Assembly (NCBI GenBank): GCA_922989275.2
Contig: OV277868.1
Coordinates: forward strand, 77,800,216-77,864,215
Origin: Gari tellinella
Lineage: Eukaryota > Mollusca > Bivalvia > Cardiida > Psammobiidae
Reading direction: 5' to 3'
DNA length: 64,000 bases
Part shown: in pieces, positions 42,957-57,900 of the stretch
Numbering within the stretch: position 1 is the stretch's first letter
Layout: each line of letters opens with the position of its first letter
Notes under the pieces: generated by a model
The model's database searches: none
Told to the model about the DNA's origin: nothing
The model's input: only the letters and a program-made list of their open reading frames with translations
Translations under genes and position numbers: made by a program

Positions 42957-45900
42957 CTAAAAATAGAACAAAACCCATATATATATCTTACCGATTACTC
43001 TATAATTACGCTTATTTACATGTTTATTCTGCTAACTCTATTATCTTGAAGCTATTAGTTCGCTAAATAAAGTACTAATTCCTTTTTAAACGGTCATTTA
43101 TATATACAATAACAATCATGTTTCTATGTCCTAGACTATAGTATCTTAATAAAGGCTAAAAGCAAAGATAAAAGTCACATTAGGGCTTCACGTTTAATCT
43201 GCTTTAAATGGTCATCTGTCTTCAAAACTAGTAAAATGGTTATGGGGTATCAGACTAATTGCACACTGTGTAGCAATTAACATTGTCTTACATGACGGTA
43301 CCCAAACATAATGGAACCATGTTACATTAAACAATAAAACTTAGCCAACATGTTGTACAGTGGAGAATCTGTTATTCTTTCCCAATAAACGCGTTTACGC
43401 TAAAACTATTTTTTGCAGTGCAAACAGTTTGAAGCCAGATCAGACGCCGGGTAACCCGGCGTCTGATCAGGCTCCAAACTGTTTGCCACCAAGATATACA
43501 TGAAATATCAGAATTGTCCAAAAGTTGTTCTTTTCTACGTTTTAGTGCTTTGCGTTTGCGTACGTTTGCGTTTAAACGGGAAAGAATAACAGATTCTCCA
43601 CTGTACTGTACAGTACTTCCTCTCTACAACGACACCAACTGAGAGACACATATTGTGTGTGTTGTTGGAAGGGACTTGTTTTACGAGGAAATTGGCTTAC
43701 ATTTTCAAACAGGTTTAGTCGAGATCAGACGCCCCGAAACGCGGCGTCTGATGTGGATTCAAGCTGTTTGTCAATCGATATTATGTTGGTTTTTTTTTGT
43801 CAAAATGTCCAAAATGTGACCTGAGTAAATCAACGGACGATGATTTTAAGCAGATTATATTGCAGCCGTGAAATATTTAGACATATTTGTTGTTGTTATG
43901 GGGATCGGCCACGATCATTACTGTAAGGAGAGAATCGTTGTACAGAGGGCCGGTGTAGAGGGATATCATTGTATTTTGAGTGAACAGCAACATTCGCTAC
44001 ATCATTTAGTAAATACGTATTGAAATGAGAACAAGAGAGGAGGAGGAATACGTAACTACAGCGAATTATAAACACAACCAGAATTAAGGATATTATCAAA
44101 TAAATTTATAATTGCATACGAGTAAGCAAGTGCCTCCGTGTTCTTTATTTGTTTAACCTTTTCATATAATTATTATTTTCTTTGATTTTATGGCTGAATG
44201 CATGTATAAAAAAGGTGACGTGTGTTTTGAGCTGATTTTCTTTGAAAAAGGCCCTTACAGGTCGAAATATTAGAAGAGAGCAATTTATATATGAATTATA
44301 ATTGGCGTGAAAACTTAAAGTCAGTAGTTTACTTTAGAAATGTTGGCATTTTAAACATAATACGTATGCTGTCACGAGCGCCGTAACAATTTGACCATTT
44401 AGACGCGTTTGATATAGATTCAAACTCATTACACACGTTGTCATTGGCATTTAAATGGTTAATGGAACGGTAATCTTGTTTCTTACTATGATGGTCGCAG
44501 CCACAGATATTATGACCGTGCTCGGTACTGCCGTGATGGATACACTTTGCAGGGCCGTGTCCATGGCAATCATAACCACCGCAATCAACGTCCACCATAC
44601 ACTCATGATTCGCTCTCTCTGTGAAAACAACCAAAATACGCATTTAACAGTTGACCTTTTTTTAGTTCAATCAGACGCGGTACGCATTTTCTGATCAGGA
44701 TGCAAACTGTTTGACAATTATATAAATATACTTAAAGGGCAAAACTGCCTAAAAGATCAAACATTTGGAAATTAAAATCAATAATAACTATGTTTCAGTG
44801 GAGACAATATTATGGCAGTCAATTTGTCCGGATTGATATAATATATAGAAAAAAAGACGAACAGACAGACATACCGATAGATAAAAGAAGATTTGATTGA
44901 AATACAGTGGAGAATCTGTTATTCTTTCCCGATAAACGCGTTTGCGCTAAAACTAGTTTTTCTTTTAACCCGGCGTCTGATCTGGCTCCAAATTGTTTGC
45001 CACCAATATAAATATGAATTATCAGAATTGTCCACAAGTTGTACTTTTCTACGTTTCAGTACCTTGCATTTGCGTTTCGTTTGCGTTTAAACGGGAAAGA
45101 ATAACAGATTATCCACTGTATGTAAACTTGTTTCTTACTATGATGGTCGCAGCCACAGATATTATGGCCGTGCTCGGTACTACCGTGATGGATACACTTT
45201 GCAGGACCGTGTCCATGGCAATCATAACCACCGCAATCAACGTCCACCATACACTCATGGTTCGCTCTCTCTGTGAAAACAATAAAATCACGTATTTATT
45301 TTAAACATGCTCAAACTTTAGCGTAAAATCTATCAACACCATGGACCTGTTTAAAATATAATCACTACTTTTGCAAATAGTGTAGACCCATATCAGAGGG
45401 CTCCTATTGGAACCCTCTGTTTGGGTGTACGATGTTGCTCATTTTAAACAATATTCATTAAACTACACAGATTGGTCCATGTTTTGCATGGGGGCGGGGG
45501 GGGGGGGGGGGGGGGTAACCAACAATAGTAACTTGGTATTGAAATAGTTATTTGAGATACAAATGTAATCATTTCGCTACTCTCCTAAGCAAACCAGCGT
45601 GTGCAAATACAGTAACAAAGGGTAACTTGAAGATGCATAACTCGTTTGTAAGTCTGCTGACTGATTAATGCCAAACAAGGAAACATTCACACACTAAATA
45701 CTACACTGGAATCGCATATCGTAACCATCGGAATGACATGTTGTCGTTGAAATGAACATCGAAAATGGTTAAGTCAGTATAAACTAACCGATATACCACT
45801 AAGGTCGACACTATCGCCATAAACGTAAATTTTGGATCCTGATCAGGCACCGCATTACGTGTTGAATGATCAGGATTCAAACTGGGTGACTCTAATATCA

Positions 45901-48900
45901 AGGTATCTTAGTCAAATCCGCACAAAAATAATCCTAATTTTAACCCTTTACCTGAAAACATTGTTTCTAGTATTGAAGACATGTGACTTCTTAAAGCATG
46001 TTGAAAGTAAAGCAGAATGCGCCCTAAGGCGCATTCTGCTTTTCTTTCAGCCTGCTTTAAGCTATTAACTGCTAGAATAAGGAAATAACTTAATATGACA
46101 CATATTCATTACCGTATAATTTGGAACTATTTTCTGCAGCGGATGAATAAAATGAATGTGCTAAAAGTCGCTTCTATAAGGTAAAGGGTTAACAGTAAAA
46201 GCAGACACCAAGGATAACAAGACGATTACATGGCATCGATTGTGTTATACAGTGGAGAATCTGTTATTCTTTCCCAATAAACGCGTTTACGCTAAAACTA
46301 TTATTTGCAGTGCAAACAGTTTGGAGCCAGACCAGACGCCGGGTAACCCGGCGTCTGATCAGGCTCCGAACTGTTTGCCACCAAGATAAACAAGAATTAT
46401 CAGAATTGTCCAAAAGTTGTTCTTTTCTACGTTTTAGTGCTTTGCTTTTGCGTACGTTTGCGTTTAAACGGGAAAGAATAACAGATTCTCTACTGTACTT
46501 CTCGTCACAATGAAAACGAAAAGGTTAAGTCCAGGTAGAATGGTTCTTTTTAAATATTCGCATTTATCTTGTTGATTGAATACATTTTCGTCGTACAATT
46601 AATACCAAAAAAGAAATTATTAAATGGAAACCAAAATGCAAATGTTATAAATAACGGAAATAACGTTTAAGTCTCATTTAAACGCTGTAGCCTTGTGCCA
46701 TTTGAACCATTATTTTTGAAAGTTTAGCTCTATTAAAGTGCATGTGTCTAAGCCAAAGGGTATCAATAATACATTTACAAACGAAAACTTATTATAAATT
46801 GTAATTAAATGCATACCAAACCTATGTTAAGCAACAACTTAGTTAAGATGGATGCCTGGTGATCTTTAAAGGCAGTTGCCGGCTAAATACGGGACAAATG
46901 GCAGGCAGCAGGCACCCGTCATGAACACAACACCTAAATTATGTCGTCCTTATAAAAATGTAGCACATAATTATTTAATTGTATGATCATTTGCATTCAT
47001 GATTGATCAAACGGTATCAGAATGAAGAGTTTCTTACTTCCGGTTCCTGTTGAAACGCACGTGCATTGGTGGTTCTCGCAGTTTGCAACTTGATCAGCGT
47101 GGTGACAAGTACATGGGTGTTGGTGATCACAGTATTTCGCCAATGTGACAGCTAAACGAGAAGATTCATTTAATTATACAGTTGTTCTTATTGTAGGCAC
47201 CGCCTGTCTCGGAAGACAATGGTTTATACAGTATAATTTCAATATAACTACCTTTTAATCAATTCACTGCCATTATGATGTATTTATCCGTTAAGCCTTT
47301 CATGATCAGATTTATCGGGAGAGTTTTACCCCTTCACCGTTTCATTGTCGTCTGCTTCAATTATGTTGTGTGCAATGTCGTTTCAAAGTTAAAACAGAAT
47401 AGTATTTGGATCCTGATCAGACGCCGCGTTAATGCATTAATATGTTACTTTGTGACTCTATGTTACTTTGATTTTAATAAAATTCGCACTAAGATGATGA
47501 CTTTTTGGATGGATATAAGATTGGGGCAGTCTGGAAATCAGTGGTTCGGGCTAAAAAACTTGGAATCAGCATCATTTTACTGATGGGTGCAGACACATGA
47601 AAATTGTGCAAAATCGACCTGGAATCCCTATAATGTGTGTGCCAAAATTCCTAAAAGCAACAGGTAGTACGTTTAAACATATTTTATTTCGAATATTTAC
47701 AGAAATGGGGTCGGGCTACAAGTGCTCACCACTTAGTTACAGCCCTCCCCCTAATGTTTGATAACACAAAGAATGGACAATAATGACATTGTTAACATAA
47801 ATATATAAACAAAACAAAGTTTGCAATATAGGTAGGAAATGCAGCAAACATAAGGTATAAAAAGGCAAAATAGTGCTTTTTGAACATGTTGCATGTATTT
47901 GTGAAGGTGACTGCTAACCGCAAAGCAAAAGTAATACAGACTAACAACTGCATTACCATCGTCTTGCATTCAGCCGCCATCCGCCTCTTGTACCAATAAA
48001 CCATTAAACTACTGTATTTCGTATGTATAAACTGAGCACCAAGACTCGTTTGTAAATTATAAGATCATAATATAGTATTTGAATTTGAAGGTCATGGTCA
48101 AGCCACGCATTTGTAATATTTAAACCTTATATTTTAATTTCTGAATGATAATATAATTGCTGCATATCGAGAGTGGGAGAGATAGAAAGTGTAAATGAAT
48201 GAGAAAGAGAGATAGATAGAAAGAGAGAGAAAAGAGAGAGAGAGAGAGCATCCAAACATAGTATTTAAGGGACTGTTGGCTCGTTCAGAGACCAAAGGTT
48301 GTTTTCTATGTATATTTGTACCGGCCACTTGTTTTAATAAAATAGTGCACTGCTTCGAAATTCACCAAGTTATCGTTGTAAGATAATTGCTCATTTCCAT
48401 ATAAAAACAATTCACAGCTTAAAGGTTGGAAAATTCTGGTTTTCTGCAACAAGAGCTGTCTTTGTTCTCTATATTTTGTACAGTGGAAAAAATAATGATC
48501 GCTATTTTCAAACACATTAAAACATGAACAATAAGGATTTATAGCAATATGATTATTAAAGAGATCATTATTTAGATCACTGCAATTATTACGTAACCTT
48601 GCATGTAAGACAGCTAGATAACGTTTACCATGACAATAACGATGTTTTACATTTATCTTGTTTGGATTTGCGCAAATCCTTGCTTTAAAAGGATGAAAAA
48701 GTAGAAATATTTCGGATACTGGTGTCTAAAGAGTTCCAGATTACTATTGACGATGGAATACAAGATTTTTTAAATAAACTAGTCCTTGTAAAAGGTAAAG
48801 TAAAATTTTCACTATCCCTTAGTGGGTAATTTGACATATTTCTTTGCGACGGTAGTAAGTATGTGATATAAGACGGGACACTATTGTAACATGTAAAGGC

Positions 48901-51900
48901 TTTGTACATAAAACACAATTTTTGGTTATTACGCCTGACTGACATGATTCCCATCCACATTCATTGTATACATTTTCTAGAGAAACAGATCTTGTGAGGC
49001 CTGTGACAATTCGTGCAGCTTCATTTTGCAATAGGTCAAGCGAAGTTGAGCAGCTAATTGAGCACCCGTCCCAAACTATTGATGAGTATTCAAGAACTGG
49101 TCTTATATAAGATAAATATATTTGATTTAATGCTTGCCTATTTAAAACAAATTTCAATTTTCTCATTATACTAACAACTTTCCATGCAGAACTTAAAATA
49201 TTATCAATATGTGTATTCCATTTACCTTTGTTATTGATTGTCAAACCCAAATGCTTGTGGTTTTCGACAAAGTCTATATTGGTATTTTCAAATATCAAGT
49301 TAGGTGAATGATCATAATTTTTTAAACAGAAAAACATTGCCTCGGTTTTATTGGGGTTAAAAGTTACTAGCCATTGCTTAGCCCAAGATGAAATACAACG
49401 TAAATCGTGATTTATAATCCCTTCCATATCTTCAATAGACGCTGTAGAATAAAACAAAGAGCTATCATCAGCATATAATCTGGTCAGGCTTAACAATTTA
49501 TCGGCTATATCATTCACATATATTAAGAATAGAAGAGGTCCTAAGACTGAGCCCTGAGGTACGCCTGCATTTGTAGAGTTTAATTTGGATCTTGTAGACT
49601 GTAGAACAACTGTTTGTTTTTTCTACCACTTAAGTAGTTTGTTAATCAGTTTAAAACATTCCCCCCAATACCATTTTCTCTTAGTTTAAAAATAAGACTC
49701 TTATGCCAAACTCTGTAGAACGCCTTCGAAATATCATAAAATACCATACATGCATATTGTTTATTGTCGATGGCTTCACAGATGTGATGATAAATATCAA
49801 TTAGCTGATAAGTTGTTGAGTGGTTTGGTAAAAAACCGGACTGATATTTGTATAGCAAGTTACAGTCTAAAAGAAAATTATATATATATTTAAAGACGAT
49901 TCTGTCTAACACTTTTCCACAGCAACTTAAAAGAGAAACGGGTCTGTAATTTGAAGGTGTTGATGGATCACCCTTTTTAATTATGGGTGTAACAAAAGCA
50001 AGTTTCCATGAATCAGGAAATTAGTGTTCATTTAAAGATCGGTTAAATAGAATTGCTAGTGGCTTAGAAACAGTCATTGACGATCCTTTTAACATTTTAT
50101 GGCTTACCAAATCTGGACCACTTGCTTTATTTACATTTAGTCCTGACAAAATATCTTGGACTTCAGTTTCATTAACATTTATATTATTCAAAGATTGGTT
50201 AGTTTTGGTGATAAGGTTATTAAATACCTCGTTATCATCATTAATATTGGAGATTGAAGAAAAATAATTATTTAAGCAATCTGCCTTATCTTGCATTGAA
50301 CTAGAAAAATTTAAAGTGCCATCAGGTAAGGTTGTACATAATGGTGGCAATGACGCAGAGGAATCTTTGTTTTTAACAATCTTTGTTTTTAACAACAGGT
50401 TCAGTGAGTCAGAAAATACGTTTCACAAGGTTTTGAGGCTTTTGTTGTCATGGGTATTCGCAACCATAACAAACTTTAAATTTCACCATAGATAAATCTG
50501 AGCGTGTGCTTATGTGGATGGTTTATGCTGTTTGGTATACCTAGAGATGTATTTACTGATATAGGACTGAGTTTTGATTCTGGTTTGTGCGTGAAAGTCA
50601 GGAGGAGATAAATATAGATTTCAAGGAGACACCGATGCTGAGATTTCAGAAATAACCGTTGTGTGCATCCTTATTATAGTTTCGACTGTGTTTACTGTGT
50701 ATAAAAATTGGTATTGACTTACAGTTGAGAATCTGTTATTCTTTCCTGTTTAAACGCAAACGTATGCAAACGCAAAGCACTAAACCGTAGAAACGAACAA
50801 CTTTTGGACAATTCTGATAATTCTTGTTTATCTTGGTGGCAAACAGTTCGGAGCCTGATCAGACGCCGGGTTACCCGGCGTCTGATCTGGCTCCAAACTG
50901 TTTGCACTGCAAATAATAGTTTTAGCGTAAACGCGTTTATTGTGAAAGAATAACAGATTCTCCACTGTAAGAACCACTCACATAAGTGCCAGATAGTTTT
51001 GCCTTTATCAAACAACGCGTTACGCGTCGTATGATTAGGATCCAAAGTGTTTGCAATGTTACTGTTGTCTGCCTTTGCAGTGAGGTATGGTCACGTGACT
51101 TGTGAATGGACGTGTTTTAGATCGAGAGCAACAAAATATTGTTTTCTGCTTAATTTCCGAGATAATTTATACAAACATTTAAGTTTGAAATAGTACATCT
51201 GGATATATTAAACTATTGTGACGTTATGTGAGGATGACAAAGTGGAAATCTAATAGAAAAGGAGCGGATAAACGAAAGAAAAGTAGTGACAGTAGTAAAG
51301 TACAAAGCAAATCATCCCGCGTGGGAGGCTCGTCGGGGGAACCTAGGGAACATGAAGTAAGTGACATTAACGCAAGCATAAGTGACGTTCTAAAGCAGAG
51401 TAACGATGTTCTTTATAACAATGTAAAGGAGTGTAGATCAGTAGAAGGCCAGGATCTAGATATTTCGACGGCGTCGGTTTTTGATTCTGTAGACAGTACA
51501 TGTAACTCGGGATATAAGGAGTCCAATATGGCGACCGGTGGTACAGAGAGTCCCAGTAACAGCGAATTAATGTCAGTGTTAAGATCCATGGACAAAAAAC
51601 TTGAAAGACTTGATACTGTGGAGAAAAAGATAGATAAGTTTGAGAATGAGCTAAAAAGTCTTTGGAAATTCATTCATGACAATCAGTTAAAGCTAGAGGA
51701 CAGAATCACCAGAGTAGAGAACACCATTGAAAACAGTGATTTCTCATCAGCGTTAATGGCAGAGAAAGTCTCCGATTTACAAAGAGCTACTGACAGAGCC
51801 AAGGAAGATCTATTATATATGCAGTCCCAATCAATGAGGAACAACCTTTTGTTTTCAAATATACAGGAAGATAACAGAGAATCAGGGGAAGAAACGGAGG

Positions 51901-54900
51901 GGAAACTCAGGATATTTATGGTGGATAAATTACAGTTGGCAAGTGACACAGTAGAGCAAATAAAGTTTGAGAGAGTACACCGTATGGGCCGCTCGTCTGG
52001 TGGAAACGCAGGAAGGCTGATCGTTGCCAAATTCACATATTTCAAAGATAGAGAGATGGTAAAAAGAGAAAGACGAAAACTTAAAGGAACTAACTTTTTC
52101 ATCAGTGAGCAGTTTCCGAGGGAAATTGTTGATAAACGGAAGCAGTTACAACCTAAACTAAGGGAAGCAAGAGCGGATGACAAGCCTGCTTGGATTTCCT
52201 ATGATACGCTATATATCGACGGAAGAGCGATTAAAGACGCCACTCGGTAGGGATGTAGACGAGATGAGTTGAATGTGTGTGCATGGAACTGTAAAGGGCT
52301 AACACAGCATAAATTAGACTCTTCAGAATTTACTGATATATTTAAAAGAAATGACATAGTTTTTCTATATGAATCATGGACGCATAGTTTAAGTAATATT
52401 GATATTCAAGGTTTTAAGTCTTATAACTATTACAGACATTTCCAGCATAGACGAGCGAGACGACACAGTGGTGGCATTGTAGTTTATATTAATAACAACA
52501 TATCTAATGGCATTTCAGTTGTAAGAAATCATTTGAACACTATAATTTGGTTAAGACTTGATAGACACTTTTTCAGGTTAAAGGAGGACGCATATATTTG
52601 TGGTGTTTATATCTGGGGCGAAGATTCGCCTATGTATAATATTGAAAATGTTGACCTGCATAATTTATTAGAAAATGATGTTTTATATCTCGACAGTTTA
52701 GGATCTACTTATGTCATAGGTGATTTTAATGGTCGAGTCGGTCGGAGGAATGATTTTATTAGCTTTGACAGAAATATTGATCAAATTGATTTTGATGATT
52801 ATGTTCCCGATCGCCCCCTTGCAAGGGCCTCTACGGATTGTGTATGTAACACTCAGGGAATTAAAACCCTTGATCTATGTAAATCTACTGCATTGCGCAT
52901 AGCTAATGGCAGGTTAGGCCACGATGAGATGATAGGTAAATGTACTTATATTTGCACGAGAAGTTCGTCTGTTATTGATTACTTGTTACTTCATGAACGA
53001 CATTTTATAGATGTGAACAGTTTTAACGCAGGGGATTTCAACCACTGGTCTGATCACGCACCACTTTACTTTTCTTTGTCGTGCAAAAAGCCTGTTGTTA
53101 CGGCTGAAAATCATGATTTCACTTTGTATAAATGGGACGTTGAGGGACGAGATAGCTTTCGGAGGAATTTAATCGCTAAATTGCCTGAACTGAATAGAGT
53201 TACCTCGAGCCTTGACAGTCCGGACCGTTTATCTGTAAATAGTTGTGTAACAGAAATGGTGGCGTTATTGCGATCAGTGGCTGACCCATTGTTTTCTAAA
53301 CATGTAAACGTTAACAAAACTTATACTTGCAAGAAATGTGATTGGTTTGATAATGATTGCTATGCAGCAAAACTTGAATACCGTAATGCTTTAGTTAATT
53401 TTAACAGTAACAGGTCGCATGAAAATAGACTGCAATTTTGTGAAAAAAAGAAGTTTTATAAAGACATGATTATTCGTAAACGGCGTGCTTTTAAAAACAA
53501 AAAGATAAAGCAAATGGAAATGTTACGACATTCTAGACCTAAAGAGTTTTGGTCCTTTTTCCGTAAGAAGCCGCCTGCTGATAATAATATAAGCATTGAA
53601 GAATATTTTGATTATTTTAAAGGCTTAATGGGGAGTAACGTAGACAACGAAAATGTTCAAGCTGATGCGTTTTGTTCGGAATTTGATTTTTAACAACACT
53701 AGCTGCAATTTTGAAGAGTTAAATACAGAGATAACTGTTAATGAAATTCAGGCAGTGATAGATAAATTAAAGCATGGAAAGGCTATGGGCGGTGATTTAT
53801 TAATGAATTCTTACTTCATAGAATCTATTGACATAATTGGTTCTCACTTGTGTGATCTTTTTAACGCCATATTTAACTCTGGTGTTTACCCAGATTCTTG
53901 GACTGAGACTATAGTTGTGCCTTTGTTTAAAAAGGGTGATCGTGATAACGTTTCAAATTACCGTGGTATTGCTCTGATAAGTTGTTTAGCAAAAATATTT
54001 ACTGGTGTCCTAAATAATAGAATGTCTAAATGGTGTGATGAAAATAATATTATTTCTGACACTCAGTTTGGCTTTAGACCTGGTCGGTCTACGGTTGATG
54101 CTTGCTTTATACTTCAAGCAATTATACAGAAAACTTTGAATGCTAATAATAGATTGTATTGTGCTTTTATTGATTTAAAGCGTGCATTTGATAGTATAAA
54201 TAGAAATTGCTTATGGCTTAAAATGTATCGACTTGGAGTTGACGGTAAGATATTACGTATTATAAAAGACATGTATACTAAAGTTAAGACCTGTGTAAGG
54301 AAAGGTAACTCGTACTCTGACTTTTTCGATAACTTCGTTGGACTTATGCAAGGGGAGATAATTTCGCCGATCATGTTTTCTATGTTTTTAGAAGACCTAG
54401 AGTTATTTCTTCAAGATCCAGATCATGGTGGTATTGAAATTGGTGACCTTATGTTAGTTATTTTATTATTTGCGGATGACCAGGTTATCTTTGGCGATTC
54501 ACCTTTAGACTTACAACGTAAATTAGACAGATTAAAAGAATATTGTGATAGTTGGGGATTGGAAGTTAATTGTCAAAAGACAAAGGTAATGGTATTTCGG
54601 AAGAGGGGAGGTTTAAAAGAAAATGAAAAATGGGTTTACGGGGAGGACAGTATTGAAGTTGTTAATGATTTTAATTATTTAGGTACCGTCTATAATTATA
54701 CAGGTAATTTTGCATTAAACCAGGAATTTCTATCTGGGAAAGGGTTGCGGGCTTTAAACACATTAATGGTAAACATTAAGGATACTGATTTAAAAACAAG
54801 TGTAATATGTCAGTTATTTGATGCCTTTGTTGGTGCTATCTTAAACTATAATTGTGAAATATGGGGATACACAAAGTCTAAGCAAATTGAAAGGATACAC

Positions 54901-57900
54901 TTAAAATTTTACAAGAACTTACTGCATCTTAAGAAAAGTACTTCTTCTTTTGGTATATATGGAGAACTAGGTAGATGTCCTCTGTATATAAATCGCTATA
55001 CTAGAGTATTAAAATATTGGTTTAAAATTGTTACAAGTGAAAATATTATTTTATCTACTGTATATAATATGTTATTAGAAGACTGCAAAAGTGGTAAAAA
55101 GAATTGGGTTACAAATGTTAAATCGTTGCTAGAGGATTATGGATTTGCATATGTTTGGCAAAATCCAAGGAATGTTAATCCAAAATCTTTTCATTTTGTC
55201 TTTAAAAGAAGAGCTATAGATTGTTTTATTCAATCTTGGAATGAAAACATTGCTACTAGTGGTGTCTTATTTTCATACAAACATTTTAAATCAAATTTTG
55301 AAATTGAACCATATTTGGATATATTACCTAAAAATCTACGATTTTATCTAACCAAATTAAGGCTGTCTTCTCATCCTCTTAAAATAGAAATTGGCAGATA
55401 TGGTAGAAATAGTCTACCGAGGAATGAAAGATATTGTGATGTGTGTGGGAAGCGAGATATTGAAGATGAATATCACTTCATAATGGTTTGTTCAAGTTTC
55501 ACTGATTTAAGGAAACAATATATAAAATAATACTACTACATAAGACCAAGTTTCGTAAAGTTTTGTCAGTTGATGCAGTCTACTAACAAAATTATACTTA
55601 ACAACCTTACCAAATTTATTAAGTTTGCGCTTAGTAGACGCACTTCGTTAGTCGGAAATACAGATTAAACTCATTTCAAACTTTCTACTTGATTGGTAAT
55701 AAAAAAGCAACAAGAGTTTGTATTTTGTACACGTATTTGTTAATGAAATAATGATAAAGATTATCTTAAAATATATAGTCATCGCATTACATGATTAAGC
55801 TACTTAATTATATTTTCATTGTTTGATATTTGCTCTGTTTGGATGAATGTGAAATTTTGCATGTTAGGTGACCGTTATTATATTATATAGAATGTATGTA
55901 TCAACGAGGTACGTTTATGTACAAGTTGAAATAAAATTATGTTCTGTTCTGTTCTGTTCTGTTAAAGGAAGACTCGTTGATTGTGATCAAACATTATCAT
56001 TGTCAATCTGTCTGTACCCAAACACGCTTTTTGTACATTGTAGGTACATGTAAATAGTTTGATCAAGTGAATCAGTACAATGATATGCTGAGAAAACGTT
56101 ACTTCCACAAAAAAGGTGTAGTTGTATCAAACATCGCATATATGTATCAAATGTTAATAATTCAGGATTCAAACTGTTTGACACACATATCGACATTTCT
56201 TCGGTCAATACAGCCCTATAGTTGACTTTTAAAATATTGCAGACGACCTTTCCAATGCAGTCGATGTTTTGACGGAAAGAGGGTTAAAGCAGCCAATAAA
56301 ACTGTGCAGGCGTTTAAACGAAAAACAGAATTTCCTCCACAACATCTACATGAAATAACGTCGTCCGGAAGATGAAAAAAAATAATGAAGCATCGGTATC
56401 AGCGAAGGCATATCGCATGTTCTAAAAAAGCCATACAAACATATTTTATCAAGATAGGAGGCCGAATAATATATCTAGATTAAAATTCTATTATCAAATA
56501 AGTCATAGCAGTGCCCTTATGACGTCATACATGTGATACAGTGGAGAATCTGTTTAAAAGCAAACGTACGCAAACGCAAAACACCAAAACGTAGAAAAGT
56601 ACAACTTTTTGACAATACTGATAATTAATCTTTATCTTGGTGGCAAACAGTTTGGAGCCTGATCAGAAGCCGGCTTACCCGGCGTCTGATCTGGCTCCAA
56701 ACTGTTTGCAGTGAAACTAATAGTTTTAGCGTAAACGCGTTTATTGGGAAAGAATAACGTTTTCTCCACTGTACTCTCGTCTGCTTAAACATATCGTCTG
56801 CTATTATTTATATATATTATATTATGCTTTAAATATAAGCATTTTTGGCGCAAATGACAATGAATTTTAGTGTCAAACAGGATCATGATCAGACTTCGCG
56901 TTTAGGAGACATCTGATTAGGATCAAAACTGTTTGCAAATGTCAGTGCAGATCAGATTAGCAGTAGACAGGTTGAATCTGAACTTTGATTACATTTGCTA
57001 CAGTGGAGAATCTGTTATTCTTTCCCGTTTAAACGCAAACGTACGCAAACGCAAAGTACTAAAACTTTTGGACAATTCTGATAATTCATCTTTATCTTGG
57101 TGGCAAACAGTTTGGAGCCTGATCAGACGCCGGGTTAACCGTTGTCTGATCTGGCTTCAAACTGTTTGTACTGCAAATAATAGTTTTAGCGTAAACGCGT
57201 TTATTGGGAAAGAATAACACATTCTCCACTGTAGTAATAACCTGGAAATAGATATCGCCTTAGCAAAGGCATACAAATCTAAGCAAACGTATATTTTGTT
57301 AAATATCCAGAATAACCACGGTTATAACGCTTTTTGAGTTGAGGTTTGGATGGTTCGCAATCATTGATTGGTCAATTTTGAGCCTAGGCTCAAATGTGAC
57401 CAATCAAATGCTTGGGAACGAGTTCTGACTCAACTCAAAATCTTTAAAACCATGCAGCCAGGGTATTTGCTGATAAAGCGTTTAAGATGAGTCTAAAATC
57501 ATAGTTTTCAAACTTTTTATTGATCAGATATCAACATTCTCCACAAACTCGACTATTCAAAGCCCGGGAATATCTCAAGCTCAACTCAAACGCTTTATAA
57601 GCATAGGATCTGGATACAGTGGAGAATCTGTTATTCTTTCCCAATAAACGCGTTTACGCTAAAACAATTATTTGCAGTGTAAACAGTTTGAAGCCAGATC
57701 AGACGCCGGGTAACCCGGCGTCTGATCAGGCTCCAAACTGTTTACCACCAAGATAAACATGAATTATCAGAATTGTCCAAAAGTTGTACTTTTCTACGTT
57801 TTAGTGCTTTGCGTTTGCGTACGTTTGCGTTTAAACGGGAAAGAATAACAGATTCTCCACTGTACAAAGTAGAGAAGAAGTAACATACCGAACAGAGCAC

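Larger units (their letters stand above)
48100..50400 (-). mobile_element. Broken jockey/CR1-like non-LTR retrotransposon
   Basis: Minus-strand reverse transcriptase in at least five open pieces: 50395-50021 (KASGPDLVSHKML), 49912-49646 (LLYKYQSGFLPNHST and MVFYDISKAF), 49517-48819 (RLYADDSSLFY, FNPNKTEAMFF), 48960-48685 (SSIVIWNSLD) and 48515-48306 (FFHCTKYREQR, the usual C-terminal His-Cys signature). Between pieces two and three the expected GVPQGSVLGP motif can be read across a stop. No endonuclease is found, so it is 5' truncated. A GA-rich run lies at the 3' side (48170-48250). Confidence 0.75.
51060..55963 (+). mobile_element. Nearly full-length L1/Tx1-like non-LTR retrotransposon
   Basis: ORF1 and ORF2 are followed by a 430-bp 3' region with AATAAA-like ATAAAATTATG and a short tandem tail (GTTCT)4 at 55941-55963, which marks the 3' end. 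The 5' end is not defined; 51060 is a guess, just beyond an unrelated MITE. I could not find a target-site duplication. The clade is uncertain. Confidence 0.7.

Noticed and set aside
44455..45304. Plus-strand ORFs opposite gene C exons (MVAATDIMTVLGTAVMD)
   Set aside because: They are antisense shadows of the conserved module-2 exons; similarity between them follows from exon duplication.
45487..45516. Poly(G) run as a regulatory G-quadruplex
   Set aside because: An unbroken mononucleotide run in an intron is more likely a microsatellite or assembly artefact; nothing ties it to a gene end.
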